In this document: piece by piece, positions 46,388 through 55,497 of the stretch
Position numbering within the stretch: position 1 is the stretch's first letter
Layout: every line of letters begins with the position of its first letter
NCBI RefSeq assembly: GCF_030345095.1
Contig: NZ_CP128360.1
Location: 6,014,001-6,078,000 of the forward strand
DNA length: 64,000 bases
Direction: 5' to 3'
Source of the DNA: Solwaraspora sp. WMMA2056
GTDB taxonomy: Bacteria > Actinomycetota > Actinomycetes > Mycobacteriales > Micromonosporaceae
Program-made: the position numbers and the translations under genes
The notes under the pieces: generated by a model
Databases searched by the model: none
Seen by the model: only the letters and a program-made list of their open reading frames with translations
What the model was told of the DNA's origin: nothing

Positions 46388-48400
46388 CTACTCGACCCGG
46401 ATGTTGTCCAGGTGCACGCTGCCGGGGTTGACGTAGACGTAGAACTCGCGCACGTCGGCCAGCGCCGCCGCGTCACACGACATCTCGGTCAGCAGGTCGA
46501 TCTCGGCGGTGCCGGTCCAACCCTGGTTCAGCCAGGTGAACGTCGACTGGCACCAGGTGTAGCCCGGCCCGGTCTGCACGGCGATCGCCGCGTTGGTCCC
46601 CACCGACGGGTCGGTCCGCAGGTCGTACTTGAGGGTGACCCGGCCGGAGAGATCCACCGGCTCGGCGAACGACGTACCGAACCAGCCGCCGGTGACCGAG
46701 TCGACCCGCAACCCGTACGCCCCGTCGGTGGCGAACGCGTCCGACTGGGCGACGCTGCCGACACCCGGCTCCCACGACGGCGGCCCCCACCCGTTGGCGC
46801 CGGTCTCGAAGGAGAACAGCACTTGCGTACCCGCCGGGTCGGGCTTCACCGTGACCACCAGGTCGGCGACGTTGGAGGCGCGCCACGCCCGGTCCCACAC
46901 CCGGTAGTGGGCGGTGGCCCGGCCGGCGAAGCCGTCCGCCGGGGTGAAGCTGACCACGCCGTCGTCGCCGAGGGCGAACTCACCCCCGGTGACCGCGATC
47001 CGGCGCTGCTGGCCGCGTACGGTCGGATCGAGGTCGATGGTGGCGGCGCGCACCGTACCCCGGTGGGCGATGTCGTTGGCCGCCGGCCGCAGCGTCGCGA
47101 CCTGGCCGAACTCGACGGTGCTGGTGTCATGGTCGGCGACCGGCGACCACGGCCGCTTGTCGCCCCGCACGGCCGCCCCGGCGTTCGACAGCGTGGTGCA
47201 GACCGGGCTCGGGCAGTAGACGGTGTATCCGTCGTAGTCCGGGTAGAGGCTGCCGTCGTCCTGCACGCCGGAGAGGATCCAGTAGAGGAACCCGGCGGTG
47301 CCGCCGGCGATCGCGGTGTCGGTCCATTCCCGGTAGACGACGTTGCGGGTCGACTTGTCGTGGATGCCGAACTCGCCGAGCATCACCGGCTTGCCGACCT
47401 GCTTCGCGGCGCGGGCGTGCCGGGTGATCCATTCGTTGCCCCAGGCGGCGTCCTTGCCCCAGTGGTCCGGGTAGAGGTGGTAGGAGATCACGTCTACCGC
47501 CGGCAGCCTGCTCAGCGCGACGCTGTCGACGCCTTCGCCGCAGTTGGTGGTCCAGTCGCCGCTGGTCGGATCGTCGCAGAAGAAGCCTTCGTCGCCGACG
47601 CTGACCAACTGCCGGGGCGCGTTCGCCTTGACGTGCCGGGTCATCTCGTCGGCCCACGCGGTCAGCGTGTCGGTGGTGCAGTCCGGTGACGGCGGGTAGA
47701 CCCCGGAGCCCTTGCAGCGGGGCTCGTTGCCCAACTCCCAGGTCATCACCGTCGGATCGTCTTTGTACTTCACCCCGGTGATGGTGTTGGTGCGGTCGAG
47801 CACGTGACTGATCCAGTCTTTGTACCAGCCACGGATCACCGGGTCGGTGTAGAAGTCGTCGTGGTACTGCCCACCGCGCCAACGTACGTACTGGTCCATG
47901 CCGCCGAAGTCGCGCCAGTTGTTGGTCAGCGGGATCACCAGTTTGATGCCGGCTTCGCGGGCGGCGGCGAGGACGTAGTCGAGGCGTTCCAGACCGTCCG
48001 GGCCGTCGTGGTACGCGGGTCGGTCGCCGTCGAAGTACTGGAAGTAGACACCGTCGGCGGGGCCGGCGACCGAGTCGGAACCGTCGGCGTTGCCGATGTC
48101 GAGAAATCCCCAGGTACGCAGCACGGTGAACCCGGCAGACTTCGCGTCGGCGAAGACGTCGTCGACCATCGTCGGCGACTTGTACATCAGGTAGTAGTTG
48201 TTGGTGCCGGCGAACCGGAACTTCCTGCCGTCGAGTTTGAGGTCGTCGCCGTGCCGGGTGACGAATCCGGCGGTCGGCGGACCAGGCGTACCGGGATGGC
48301 CGGGGTGATGGGCCGGCGGTGCGGCCTGGGCCGGGACTGCCGCTGCGGTGAGCAGCAGCCCGGCCAGGGCCAGCAGCAGGCCGGCGGAGCGTGGGCGCAT
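46388..48400 (-). CDS. Secreted GH5 beta-mannanase with C-terminal carbohydrate-binding region
   Basis: A 670-aa extracellular endo-1,4-beta-mannanase. Seen: signal peptide (MRPRSAGLLLALAGLLLTAAAVPAQA is the approximate 26 residues, with AQA cleavage), the GH5 opening FRFAGTNNYYLMYKS, the acid/base Glu in WELGNEPRC and nucleophile Glu in VMLGEFGIHD, then a second domain with FSFETGANGWG (CBM27/35-like jelly roll) and VHLDNIRVE at the end. The catalytic pair is intact. Start: ATG 48400 with AAGGAG 7 nt upstream. It is the last gene of the mannan operon, 33 bp after the ROK gene. Confidence 0.9.
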   Translation of the reverse strand: MRPRSAGLLLALAGLLLTAAAVPAQAAPPAHHPGHPGTPGPPTAGFVTRHGDDLKLDGRKFRFAGTNNYYLMYKSPTMVDDVFADAKSAGFTVLRTWGFLDIGNADGSDSVAGPADGVYFQYFDGDRPAYHDGPDGLERLDYVLAAAREAGIKLVIPLTNNWRDFGGMDQYVRWRGGQYHDDFYTDPVIRGWYKDWISHVLDRTNTITGVKYKDDPTVMTWELGNEPRCKGSGVYPPSPDCTTDTLTAWADEMTRHVKANAPRQLVSVGDEGFFCDDPTSGDWTTNCGEGVDSVALSRLPAVDVISYHLYPDHWGKDAAWGNEWITRHARAAKQVGKPVMLGEFGIHDKSTRNVVYREWTDTAIAGGTAGFLYWILSGVQDDGSLYPDYDGYTVYCPSPVCTTLSNAGAAVRGDKRPWSPVADHDTSTVEFGQVATLRPAANDIAHRGTVRAATIDLDPTVRGQQRRIAVTGGEFALGDDGVVSFTPADGFAGRATAHYRVWDRAWRASNVADLVVTVKPDPAGTQVLFSFETGANGWGPPSWEPGVGSVAQSDAFATDGAYGLRVDSVTGGWFGTSFAEPVDLSGRVTLKYDLRTDPSVGTNAAIAVQTGPGYTWCQSTFTWLNQGWTGTAEIDLLTEMSCDAAALADVREFYVYVNPGSVHLDNIRVE

Positions 48401-48433
48401 TCGGGGGTCTCCTTGACCGTGGAGCGGTGGAGG

Positions 48434-49366
48434 TCACTGGTGCGCGGCGGCCTCCAGGGCGAGTGCGGCGGCACCGAGCAACCCCGCGTCGTTACCGAGA
48501 CTGCTGGTGTGGATCCGGACCCGACGGACGAAGTCGAGCCCGGCCAGCTCCGCGGCGGCCGCGCGCAGCGGAGCGAAGAGCAGGTCACCGGCGGCGGCGA
48601 CCCCGCCGCCGATGACGACGTCGTCGAGGTCGATCAACGCGGTGGCGGAGACCACCGCGGCGGCCAGGGCGGTCGCGCCACGCCGAAAGGCGGCGACGGC
48701 GAGCGGTACGCCGGCCCGCGCGTCCTCGGCGAGGGTACGGGCGTCGCCCGGCCGCTGCCCCGACGTCCAGCCCTGGTCGACTGCCCAGCGGACCATCGCC
48801 GGGCCGCTGGCGATCGCCTCGACACAGCCGCGCCCGCCGCACGGGCAGGGCGGGCCGGACATGTCGACCACGATGTGTCCGATGTGGCCGGCGTTGCCGC
48901 TGCTGCCAGGGTGGATCCGGCCGTCGATGACCAGTCCGCCGCCGACGCCGGTGGAGACGACCATGCCGAGCAGGGCCCGACCGGGGTAGCCGCCGCGCCA
49001 GTGTTCGCCGAGGGCCATGCAGTGCCCGTCTCCGGCGAGCACCGCCGGGCGGCCGGGCAGCAACGGCCGCAGCGAGTCGAGGATGCCGAAGTCGCGCCAG
49101 GCGTGGATGTTGACCGGGCTGACGGTGCCGGCGGTCGGGTCGAGCGGGCCGGCCGAGCCGACGCCGAGCCCGGCCAGCGTGGCCGGGTCCCGGTCGCCGA
49201 CGACCTGGTGGACCACCCGGTGCAGGGCGGCGGTCACGGTCGCGGTGTCACTGCCGGCCGGGGTCGGCACCGCGCCCTGTACGGCGATGGTGCCGTCCGG
49301 TTCGACGACGGCGGCGGCCAGTTTGGTGCCGCCGACGTCGACGGCGAGGACTGCGCCGCCGCTCAC
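48434..49366 (-). CDS. ROK-family sugar kinase
   Basis: A 310-aa ATP-dependent sugar kinase, probably gluco- or mannokinase. Seen: phosphate-binding LAVDVGGTKLA at the N-terminus, GDGHCMALGEHW, the ATP-binding GMVVSTGVGGGLVIDG, and the ROK zinc motif with GNAGHIGHI then CPCGGRGCVEAIASG. Start: GTG 49366, whose GTGA overlaps the stop of the GH2 gene, so the two are translationally coupled. It would phosphorylate mannose or glucose released inside the cell by the mannosidase. Confidence 0.88.
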   Translation of the reverse strand: MSGGAVLAVDVGGTKLAAAVVEPDGTIAVQGAVPTPAGSDTATVTAALHRVVHQVVGDRDPATLAGLGVGSAGPLDPTAGTVSPVNIHAWRDFGILDSLRPLLPGRPAVLAGDGHCMALGEHWRGGYPGRALLGMVVSTGVGGGLVIDGRIHPGSSGNAGHIGHIVVDMSGPPCPCGGRGCVEAIASGPAMVRWAVDQGWTSGQRPGDARTLAEDARAGVPLAVAAFRRGATALAAAVVSATALIDLDDVVIGGGVAAAGDLLFAPLRAAAAELAGLDFVRRVRIHTSSLGNDAGLLGAAALALEAAAHQ

Positions 49367-51921
49367 GCGTCGACCGCCGCGCCGGTGCCGGCTGCGATGT
49401 CGGTGCCGGCTGCGATGTCGGTGCCGGCCGCGATGTCGGTGCCGGCCGCGATGTCGTTGACGCAGCGCAGCACCGGGCGACGGGTCAGGGCCGTCGGGTC
49501 CAGGTCGACGCCGGTGCGGACCACGAACCGGGCCGACTCGCCGGGCAGCAGGGTGACCATCGCCTGGTCCACCTCGGCCGCTGGGTCGAGCCGGTCGGCG
49601 TACAGGGTCAGGTCGCGCAGGATGGTCCGGGCGGTGACGGTCACCCGCAGCCCGCCGTCGGTCGGTTCGACCGTCGCGTCGTACCCGGCCACCGGGTAGT
49701 CGACCTCCCGGTCCTCGGCAAAGAACCACCAGGCCCGCTGGTCGCCGGCGGCGGCGAGCAGCAGCTCACGGCGCGGGTCGCCGCTGGTGGTCAGACCGGC
49801 GTCCAGCGGTACGGTGACCGCCGCGTGCGCCGGCACCGTCAGCTCGTGGCCGACCTTGGCCAGTGGTTCGCCGGCCAGGGTGAGCCGGGTGACGTCGACG
49901 GTCGGCCGCCACTGCGTACCGGTGTCGTTGACCGCGACCAGGGCGAGTCCACCGTCGCGCGGTTCGATGGTGAGCAGCCGGTCGGCGTAGGCGTGGCGCA
50001 GCGCGTACCACAGGGGTTTGCGCCGGCCGTCGCCGTCGATCGCCGCCCACGAGGTGACCGGCCAGCAGTCGTTGAGCTGCCACAGGATGGTGCCCATGCA
50101 GACGCCCCGGTGGGACCGGAAGTGCGTCACCCCGACGGCGATCGCGCGGGCCTGGTTGAGCTGGGTGAGGTAGTGCCAGTCGTCGAAGTCACGCGGGGCG
50201 GGCAGGTGTGCGTCGAGACCGCGCTGGAGCTTCAGGTCGCCGTCGGTGGCCTTCTGGTGGTGGGCCATGCCGGGCGAGTCGGGAGCGAGCGGATCGTCGC
50301 TGATCGCGCGGCGCAGCGTGGCATACGTCGGTGGCCCCTGGTAGCCGAACTCGGCGAGGAACCGGGGCACGTACTGCCGGTACTTCAGGTAGTCGTCGGT
50401 GTTCCACACGTCCCAGATGTGCATGGTGCCGTGCGCCGGGTCGTTGGGGTGCAGGTCGTCGCGGCCCGAGTACGGGCTGCCCGGCCAGTACGGGCGGGTC
50501 GGGTCGAGCGCGGCGACGATGCCGGGCAGCACGTCGAGGTAGTAGCCGAGGCCCCAGGTCCGGCCGTCGAGGACCTCCTGCCAGCCCCAGTCGTGCCAGC
50601 CCCAGATGTTCTCGTTGTTGCCGGTCCACAGCACCAGGCTGGGGTGCGGGGTGAGCCGGGTGACCTGGTAGCGGGCCTCGGCGGCGACCTCGCTGGCCAG
50701 CGGCTCCTCCTCCGGGTACGCGGCGCAGGCGAACAGGAAGTCCTGCCCGACCAGCAGCCCCCGCTCGTCGGCGAGGTCGTAGAAGTCTTCCGACTCGTAG
50801 CGCCCGCCGCCCCAGATCCGCAGGAAGTTGACGCCGGCGTCGGCTGCCTGGCTGAACCGGTGGGCGTAGCGGTCCCGGTCGACCCGGGTCGGGAACGCGT
50901 CGTCGGGGATCCAGTTGACGCCCCGGACGAAGACCGGCACCTCGTTGACGACCAGGGTGAACGCGGTGCCGTCGGCGTCGGCGCTGGTGTCCAGGCGGAC
51001 CGAGCGGAACCCGATCCGCCGCGCCCAGGTGTCGAGGGTGGCACCGTCGGCCCGGTGCAGGGTGACGTCGAGGGTGTGGCGGGCGGGTTCGCCGTACCCC
51101 CGGGGCCACCACAGCGCGGGGTCGGCGACGGTGAGGGTCACGACGGCGCTGCGCGCCCCGGCGGGGACGACCGCCTCGGCGCGCACGTCGGCGACGGCGG
51201 CGACCACGGTGAGCGGCCCGTCGTGGTCGTCGGCACGGTCGACGTCGACGTGCACGTCGACGCGGCCGGTGGCGGCACCGTCGGTGTGCTCCACGGTGAC
51301 CAGCGGCCGGACGGTGGCCAACCGGGCGTCGGTCCAGGCGTGCAGGCCGATCTCCTGCCAGATGCCGGCGGTGACCAGGTTCGGGCCCCAGTCCCAGCCG
51401 AAGTTGCAGGCCATCTTGCGGATGAAGTTGAACGGCTCCGGGTAGGCGTTGGGCAGCTCGCCGAGCTGGTCCCGCACCGCTTCGGCGTGCCGGTACGCGG
51501 AGTCGAAACGCACCTGCAGGGTGTTGCGCCCGGTGTGCAGGGCCGCCCGCGCGTCGAACCGGTAGCCGCGGTGCATGTTGGCGGTGCGGCCGACCTCGAC
51601 ACCGTTGAGGGTGAGCGTGGCGACGGTGTCCAGGCCGGCGCAGACCAGGTCGACCCGGGCCGCGCCCGCGCCCGGGTCCAGGTACGGGTCCGCCCAGTCG
51701 AAGGTGGTCTCGTAGATCCAGTCGGTCCGGCCGATCCAGTCCAGCCGGGTCTCGTTGTCGTCGAGGTACGGGTCGGGGATGAGTCCGGCGGCGAGCAGGT
51801 CGGTGTGGACGCAGCCGGGTACGGTCGCGCCGACGGGCCGGTCAGCGATGCCGTCGGGTACGTCGAACCCGTCGGCGGGTCGCACGGTCCAGCCCTCGTG
51901 GAGCGGTCGTACGGTGTTCAT
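49363..51921 (-). CDS. GH2 beta-mannosidase
   Basis: An 852-aa cytosolic exo-beta-mannosidase of the GH2 family. Seen: the sugar-binding domain with HEGWTVRPADG, the beta-mannosidase-type FNFIRKMACNFGWDWGPN, catalytic acid/base Glu in WTGNNENIWGW and nucleophile in FLAEFGYQGPP. No signal peptide. The C-terminus ends in four DIAAGT copies encoded by an 18-bp minisatellite. Start: ATG 51921 with GAGGAACC. It hydrolyses imported mannooligosaccharides, and lies between the permease and ROK genes. Confidence 0.92.
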   Translation of the reverse strand: MNTVRPLHEGWTVRPADGFDVPDGIADRPVGATVPGCVHTDLLAAGLIPDPYLDDNETRLDWIGRTDWIYETTFDWADPYLDPGAGAARVDLVCAGLDTVATLTLNGVEVGRTANMHRGYRFDARAALHTGRNTLQVRFDSAYRHAEAVRDQLGELPNAYPEPFNFIRKMACNFGWDWGPNLVTAGIWQEIGLHAWTDARLATVRPLVTVEHTDGAATGRVDVHVDVDRADDHDGPLTVVAAVADVRAEAVVPAGARSAVVTLTVADPALWWPRGYGEPARHTLDVTLHRADGATLDTWARRIGFRSVRLDTSADADGTAFTLVVNEVPVFVRGVNWIPDDAFPTRVDRDRYAHRFSQAADAGVNFLRIWGGGRYESEDFYDLADERGLLVGQDFLFACAAYPEEEPLASEVAAEARYQVTRLTPHPSLVLWTGNNENIWGWHDWGWQEVLDGRTWGLGYYLDVLPGIVAALDPTRPYWPGSPYSGRDDLHPNDPAHGTMHIWDVWNTDDYLKYRQYVPRFLAEFGYQGPPTYATLRRAISDDPLAPDSPGMAHHQKATDGDLKLQRGLDAHLPAPRDFDDWHYLTQLNQARAIAVGVTHFRSHRGVCMGTILWQLNDCWPVTSWAAIDGDGRRKPLWYALRHAYADRLLTIEPRDGGLALVAVNDTGTQWRPTVDVTRLTLAGEPLAKVGHELTVPAHAAVTVPLDAGLTTSGDPRRELLLAAAGDQRAWWFFAEDREVDYPVAGYDATVEPTDGGLRVTVTARTILRDLTLYADRLDPAAEVDQAMVTLLPGESARFVVRTGVDLDPTALTRRPVLRCVNDIAAGTDIAAGTDIAAGTDIAAGTGAAVDA
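49387..49456. repeat. 18-bp minisatellite in the beta-mannosidase 3' end
   Basis: Four copies of an 18-bp unit (GCCGGCTGCGATGTCGGT and variants), starting at 49387, 49405, 49423 and 49441. Each encodes a DIAAGT hexapeptide at the C-terminus, in frame. Copy number would change the protein tail without frameshift, since the unit is a multiple of three. Confidence 0.9.
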
Positions 51922-51998
51922 CTGGTTCCTCACTCGTGCTCGATTGCCAGGTCGGGTGCCGGTCGGGTGCCGTGGTCGGTGCCGTGGTCGCCGCAGCG

Positions 51999-52036
51999 GG
52001 GGGTGTGGACGGCGGGCCACGGCCGTCCACACCCCC
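51999..52036 (-). terminator. Intercistronic 15-bp hairpin, permease to beta-mannosidase
   Basis: 51999-52013 pairs perfectly with 52022-52036 around an 8-nt loop, in the 129 bp between the second permease and the beta-mannosidase gene. No U-tract. It may lower transcription or stabilise the upstream mRNA end. Confidence 0.7.
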
Positions 52037-52050
52037 ACGTCGGCACCGGG

Positions 52051-52989
52051 TCAGTTCTTGACTGCGCCTTCCATGATCCCCCGGACGATCTGGCGACCGC
52101 CGATGAAGAGCATGATCAGCAGCGGGATGGTCGCCACGAACGCACCGGCGAGCACCCGCCGGTACAGCACGTAGTTGCCGCTGGCCAGGTCGGACAGGGC
52201 CACCATCGACGTCGGGTAGTAGGTGCCGCCGAGGGTGATCAGCGGCCACTGGAAGTCGTTCCAGGTGGCCACGAAGGTGAGCAGGCCGAGGACGGCCATC
52301 GCCGGACGGACCGCGGGCAGCACCACGCTCCAGTAGATCCGCACCGTGGTGGCGCCGTCGATGCGGCCGGCTTCGATCAGCTCGTCCGGCACGGCTTCGA
52401 GGATGAACTGCCGCATGTAGAACACGCCGAACGCGGTGACCAGGCCGGGCACGATGACCGCGATCAGCTGACCGTTCCAGCCGAGCTCGCCCATCAGGAT
52501 GTAGAGCGCGACCACGCCGAGCTGGTTGGGCACAGTGAGGGTGAGCACCACGATCACCATCAGCACGTTGCGGCCGGCGAACCGCAGCTTGGCGAAGGCG
52601 AAGCCGGCCAGCGAGCAGAAGAACAGCACCGAGAACGTCACGACCGACGAGACGATGAAGCTGTTCACCAACGACTGGGCGAAGTAGACGTCCTCGAGGG
52701 TGAAGACCTCGTTGAGGTTGGTGAGCAGCTGCCCGCCGGGCAGCATCTGCGGTGGGATCTTCGCCAGGTCGGCGTCGGTGCCGGTGGCGATGACCAGCAT
52801 CCAGTAGAGCGGGAACGCCGAGAAGAGGATGACCAGGCTGAGGAACAGGTAGTTCCAGAAGCTGCCCGGCGTACTGGCCGGGGCCCGGCCCATCAGCGCG
52901 GCGTTGCGCCGCCGTCGGGTCGGCGGCTTGCCGCCGCCGGGTGCGCCGGCGCGCTCGGCGGGCGGGCGGGGTGCGGTGTCGACGCTCAC
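52051..52989 (-). CDS. ABC sugar transporter permease, MalG type
   Basis: A 312-aa inner-membrane permease with about six helices. Seen: a cytoplasmic Pro/Arg-rich N-terminus, first helix NYLFLSLVILFSAFPLYWMLV, then the EAA docking loop DELIEAGRIDGATTVRIYWSV near residue 215, and QWPLITLGGTYYPTSMVAL. This is the second permease of CUT1 sugar importers. Start: GTG 52989, overlapping the stop of the MalF-type gene by GTGA. The ATPase is absent from this locus, as is usual for actinobacterial CUT1 systems that share a common MsiK-type ATPase. Confidence 0.9.
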   Translation of the reverse strand: MSVDTAPRPPAERAGAPGGGKPPTRRRRNAALMGRAPASTPGSFWNYLFLSLVILFSAFPLYWMLVIATGTDADLAKIPPQMLPGGQLLTNLNEVFTLEDVYFAQSLVNSFIVSSVVTFSVLFFCSLAGFAFAKLRFAGRNVLMVIVVLTLTVPNQLGVVALYILMGELGWNGQLIAVIVPGLVTAFGVFYMRQFILEAVPDELIEAGRIDGATTVRIYWSVVLPAVRPAMAVLGLLTFVATWNDFQWPLITLGGTYYPTSMVALSDLASGNYVLYRRVLAGAFVATIPLLIMLFIGGRQIVRGIMEGAVKN

Positions 52990-53999
52990 TTGCGTCCCCC
53001 TCCCAGGCGGTTGGCGACCAGCGCGTTGACGACCGCGATGATCACGATGATCAGGAACAGCGCCCAGGACATCGCGGCGGCGTACCCGAGGTTGAGGTCC
53101 TTCCAGCCGACCTTGTAGATCAGCTGGGCGATGGTCTGGAACTGGCCGTTGGATCCGCCGGTGGCGGCCTGCGAGTTCTGCTCGAACAGCATCGGCTCGG
53201 TGAACAGCTGCAACCCGCCGATGGTCGACAGGATCACGGTGAAGACCACCACCGGCCGGATCATCGGCACGGTGATCTGCCAGAGCTGGCGCCACGGGCC
53301 GGCGCCGTCGACGGCCGCGGCCTCGTAGATGTCGCGCGGGATCGACTGCATCGCGGCCAGGTAGATCAGCGCGTTGTAGCCGATCCACTTCCAGTTGACC
53401 ATCGTGGCGATCGCGACCCAGGAGGCGGTCTTGGTGGAGCGCCAGTCGATCGGCGCCTCGCCGCGCAGGCCGAGCACGTCCAATGCCCAGTTGGCGATGC
53501 CGAAGTCGCGGGCGAAGAAGACCGCGAACAGCAGGGTCGACGCGGTGATCGGGGTGATGTACGGCAGCAGGATGCCGACCCGGAACCAGGTCTGGGCGCG
53601 CAGTTTGCGGTTCAGCAGCGACGCGATGATCAGGGCCAGGAACAGCTGCGGCACGGTGGAGAGGATGAAGATGCCGAACGTGTTGTACAGCGCGTTCCAG
53701 AACCGGTCGTCGGTGAGCAGCCGCTCGAAGTTCGCCAGCCCGGCCCAGCCGGTCAGGTCGGCGTTGTCGAGTCGCCAGTGCCGCAGCGCCACCACGCCGT
53801 TGAAGATGATCGGGAAGAGCCCGAAGACGATGAAGAGGATGAAGAACGGGGAGATCAGGATGTAGGGCATGTACCGCATGTCGAAGCGGTGCATGCGGTT
53901 GCGCCAGGTCGGGTTGGCCCGCGGGTCGGGGTCGGCCGCACGGGTGTGCGCCCCGGCGCGGTTGCGCGGCGACGGCGGTGCGGCGCGCGTTGCGGACAT
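52986..53999 (-). CDS. ABC sugar transporter permease, MalF type
   Basis: A 337-aa inner-membrane permease with about six helices. Seen: an Arg-rich cytoplasmic N-terminus, the first helix MPYILISPFFILFIVFGLFPI, a large loop with GWAGLANFERLL, and the EAA motif YEAAAVDGAGPWRQLWQITV near residue 240. It pairs with the MalG-type permease in a CUT1 importer for mannooligosaccharides. Start: ATG 53999; 120 bp separate it from the substrate-binding protein gene. Confidence 0.9.
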   Translation of the reverse strand: MSATRAAPPSPRNRAGAHTRAADPDPRANPTWRNRMHRFDMRYMPYILISPFFILFIVFGLFPIIFNGVVALRHWRLDNADLTGWAGLANFERLLTDDRFWNALYNTFGIFILSTVPQLFLALIIASLLNRKLRAQTWFRVGILLPYITPITASTLLFAVFFARDFGIANWALDVLGLRGEAPIDWRSTKTASWVAIATMVNWKWIGYNALIYLAAMQSIPRDIYEAAAVDGAGPWRQLWQITVPMIRPVVVFTVILSTIGGLQLFTEPMLFEQNSQAATGGSNGQFQTIAQLIYKVGWKDLNLGYAAAMSWALFLIIVIIAVVNALVANRLGGGRK

Positions 54000-54042
54000 G
54001 GTTGCCTCCAGGGGTAGCCGTGCGGCGGCCGACCACGTGCCG

Positions 54043-54090
54043 GGGGTGGGCGGCGCGTCCGGTACGCACTTTCCGTGCGCCGCCCACCCC
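54043..54090 (-). terminator. Intercistronic 14-bp hairpin after the substrate-binding protein gene
   Basis: 54043-54056 pairs perfectly with 54077-54090 in the gap between the substrate-binding protein and the first permease. Such hairpins often let the binding protein be made in excess over the membrane proteins. Confidence 0.65.
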
Positions 54091-54119
54091 GGCCACGCGG
54101 TACGCGGCCCGCGACGTGG

Positions 54120-55400
54120 TTACGCGTTGGCCGCCTTCTCGGCTTCTGCGAGGGCTTCGGTCCATGCCTCGGCGGGCTTGCCTTCGAGGTCACCGCTCTG
54201 CATCCGGTTGAGGACGTTCTCCACCGCGACCCGGACCGGGCCGTTCTTGCGGCCGAGGTACTGCGGGGTGAGGTTCGCCGCGGTGGCGGAGAAGATCTGG
54301 CCGACCGGGGCGTCGTTGAAGAACGGGTTGGAGAAGTCGACGATCGCCGGGTCCTCGTAGAGCGCCGGCTGCGACGGCAGGTTGCCGACCTTCTTGAAGA
54401 TCTCGATCTGCTGCTCCGGCTGGATCAGCCACTCCAGGAACTTGTACGCCTCGTCGACGTTCCTGCCCTGCGCCGGGATGGTCAGGAACGAGCCGCCCCA
54501 GTTGCCGCCGCCGCCGGGGATGGCGGCGACGTCCCACTTGCCGGCGGTGTCCGGCGCGGTGTTCTGGATGTGCCCCATCATCCAGGCCGGGCAGGCCAGT
54601 ACGGCGAAGTCGCCGTTGACGAAGCCGTTGTTCCACTCCGGGGAGAAGGCCGCGAGGTTGGCGGAGAGTCCGGCGGTGACGACGGCGGTGGCGGTGTCGA
54701 AGGCGACCTTCGGGCCACCCTCCATGGCCAGGGTGTCGGTGGTGTCGAAGAGGCCGACCGGCTGCTGACCGAGCACCGGGTTGTAGATGTTGGTGGCCGA
54801 GTCGACGAACTTCTTTCCGCTGGCGGCGACGTAGTCCTCGCCGGTGGCGATGAAGGACTCCCAGTCCGGCCAGAGCGCGGAGACCTGTTCGCGGTCGGTG
54901 GGCAGGCCGGCGGCTTCGAACAGGTCGGTGCGGTAGCACATGGCCAGGCCGCCGACGTCGGTGCCGAGGCCGATCTGGGTGGAGCCGTCGACGGAGAGGG
55001 TCTGGCGCCACTTCCACTCCAGGTAGCGGTCCTCGTACTGGCCCGCGCCCTTGTCCAGCAGGTTGACGAACTTGTCGGCCTGTTCACGGAACTGCACGAC
55101 GAAGCCCTCGTCGATGGCGGCGATGTCGGCGGCGCCGGAGCCGGCGATCAGCTTCTTCTGCAGGTCCTCGTGCTGGGCGTTGTATTCGCCCGCGTTGAGG
55201 TTGATCCGGACGTTCGGGTTGTCGGCTTCGTACTGGGCCTTGAGGTCGCCCAGGCCGAAGTCGCCCCAGAACGCGATGGTCAGGGTGGTTTTGCCGTCGT
55301 CGCCGCCACCACCGGGTTCACCGCTGCAGCCGGCGAGCAGGAGCGCGCCGGCGGCCCCGACGGCCGCCGTCCGCACCCAAGGGGTCCAACGCCGTTCCAT
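54120..55400 (-). CDS. ABC sugar substrate-binding lipoprotein
   Basis: A 426-aa extracellular lipoprotein of the CUT1 family that captures oligosaccharide, inferred mannooligosaccharide. Seen: lipobox LLLAGC-SGE after a hydrophobic stretch, TLTIAFWGDFGLGDLKAQYE, FTxP-like binding lobes with LGTDVGGLAMCYRTDLF, GGGGNWGGSFLTIPAQ, and the C-terminal VAVENVLNRMQ. Start: ATG 55400 with GGAGG 5 nt upstream. It is the first gene of the operon; the promoter TTGACA-N17-TACCGT lies about 70 bp upstream and is covered by an operator. Confidence 0.92.
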   Translation of the reverse strand: MERRWTPWVRTAAVGAAGALLLAGCSGEPGGGGDDGKTTLTIAFWGDFGLGDLKAQYEADNPNVRINLNAGEYNAQHEDLQKKLIAGSGAADIAAIDEGFVVQFREQADKFVNLLDKGAGQYEDRYLEWKWRQTLSVDGSTQIGLGTDVGGLAMCYRTDLFEAAGLPTDREQVSALWPDWESFIATGEDYVAASGKKFVDSATNIYNPVLGQQPVGLFDTTDTLAMEGGPKVAFDTATAVVTAGLSANLAAFSPEWNNGFVNGDFAVLACPAWMMGHIQNTAPDTAGKWDVAAIPGGGGNWGGSFLTIPAQGRNVDEAYKFLEWLIQPEQQIEIFKKVGNLPSQPALYEDPAIVDFSNPFFNDAPVGQIFSATAANLTPQYLGRKNGPVRVAVENVLNRMQSGDLEGKPAEAWTEALAEAEKAANA

Positions 55401-55416
55401 GCCATCCTCCGAAGAC

Positions 55417-55430
55417 TGGAAACGCTCCCA
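55417..55430. promoter_or_regulatory. CebR-like LacI operator in the mannan operon leader
   Basis: TGGAAACGCTCCCA; read on the minus strand TGGGAGCGTTTCCA. It differs at two bases from TGGGAGCGCTCCCA, the well-known operator of LacI-family sugar regulators such as CebR. It lies 17 bp before the ATG of the substrate-binding protein gene, inside the transcribed leader. A separate repressor could bind here. Confidence 0.6.
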
Positions 55431-55445
55431 ACATCGAGGAACGTT

Positions 55446-55463
55446 GACTGAACCGGATAAGTG
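55446..55463. promoter_or_regulatory. Mannan LacI operator, copy 1 (overlaps the operon start site)
   Basis: GACTGAACCGGATAAGTG. It matches the near-palindrome AACTTAACC/GGTTAAGTT in 14 of 18 positions, like two other copies at 55652 and 56879. It lies directly downstream of the -10 box (55469-55474), over the expected transcription start. Confidence 0.7.
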
Positions 55464-55468
55464 AAGCC

Positions 55469-55497
55469 ACGGTACGAGCGCGTCTCACAAGTGTCAA
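55469..55497 (-). promoter_or_regulatory. Promoter of the beta-mannan operon
   Basis: On the minus strand TTGACA (55497-55492), a 17-nt spacer, then TACCGT (55474-55469). This is a near-consensus housekeeping promoter. The expected start is near 55462, inside the LacI-type operator. Confidence 0.75.

Noticed and set aside
49825-53118. A 1097-aa plus-strand ORF across the mannan operon
   Set aside because: It is antisense to the permease and GH2 genes, very rich in Val, Gly and Arg, with no recognisable domain.
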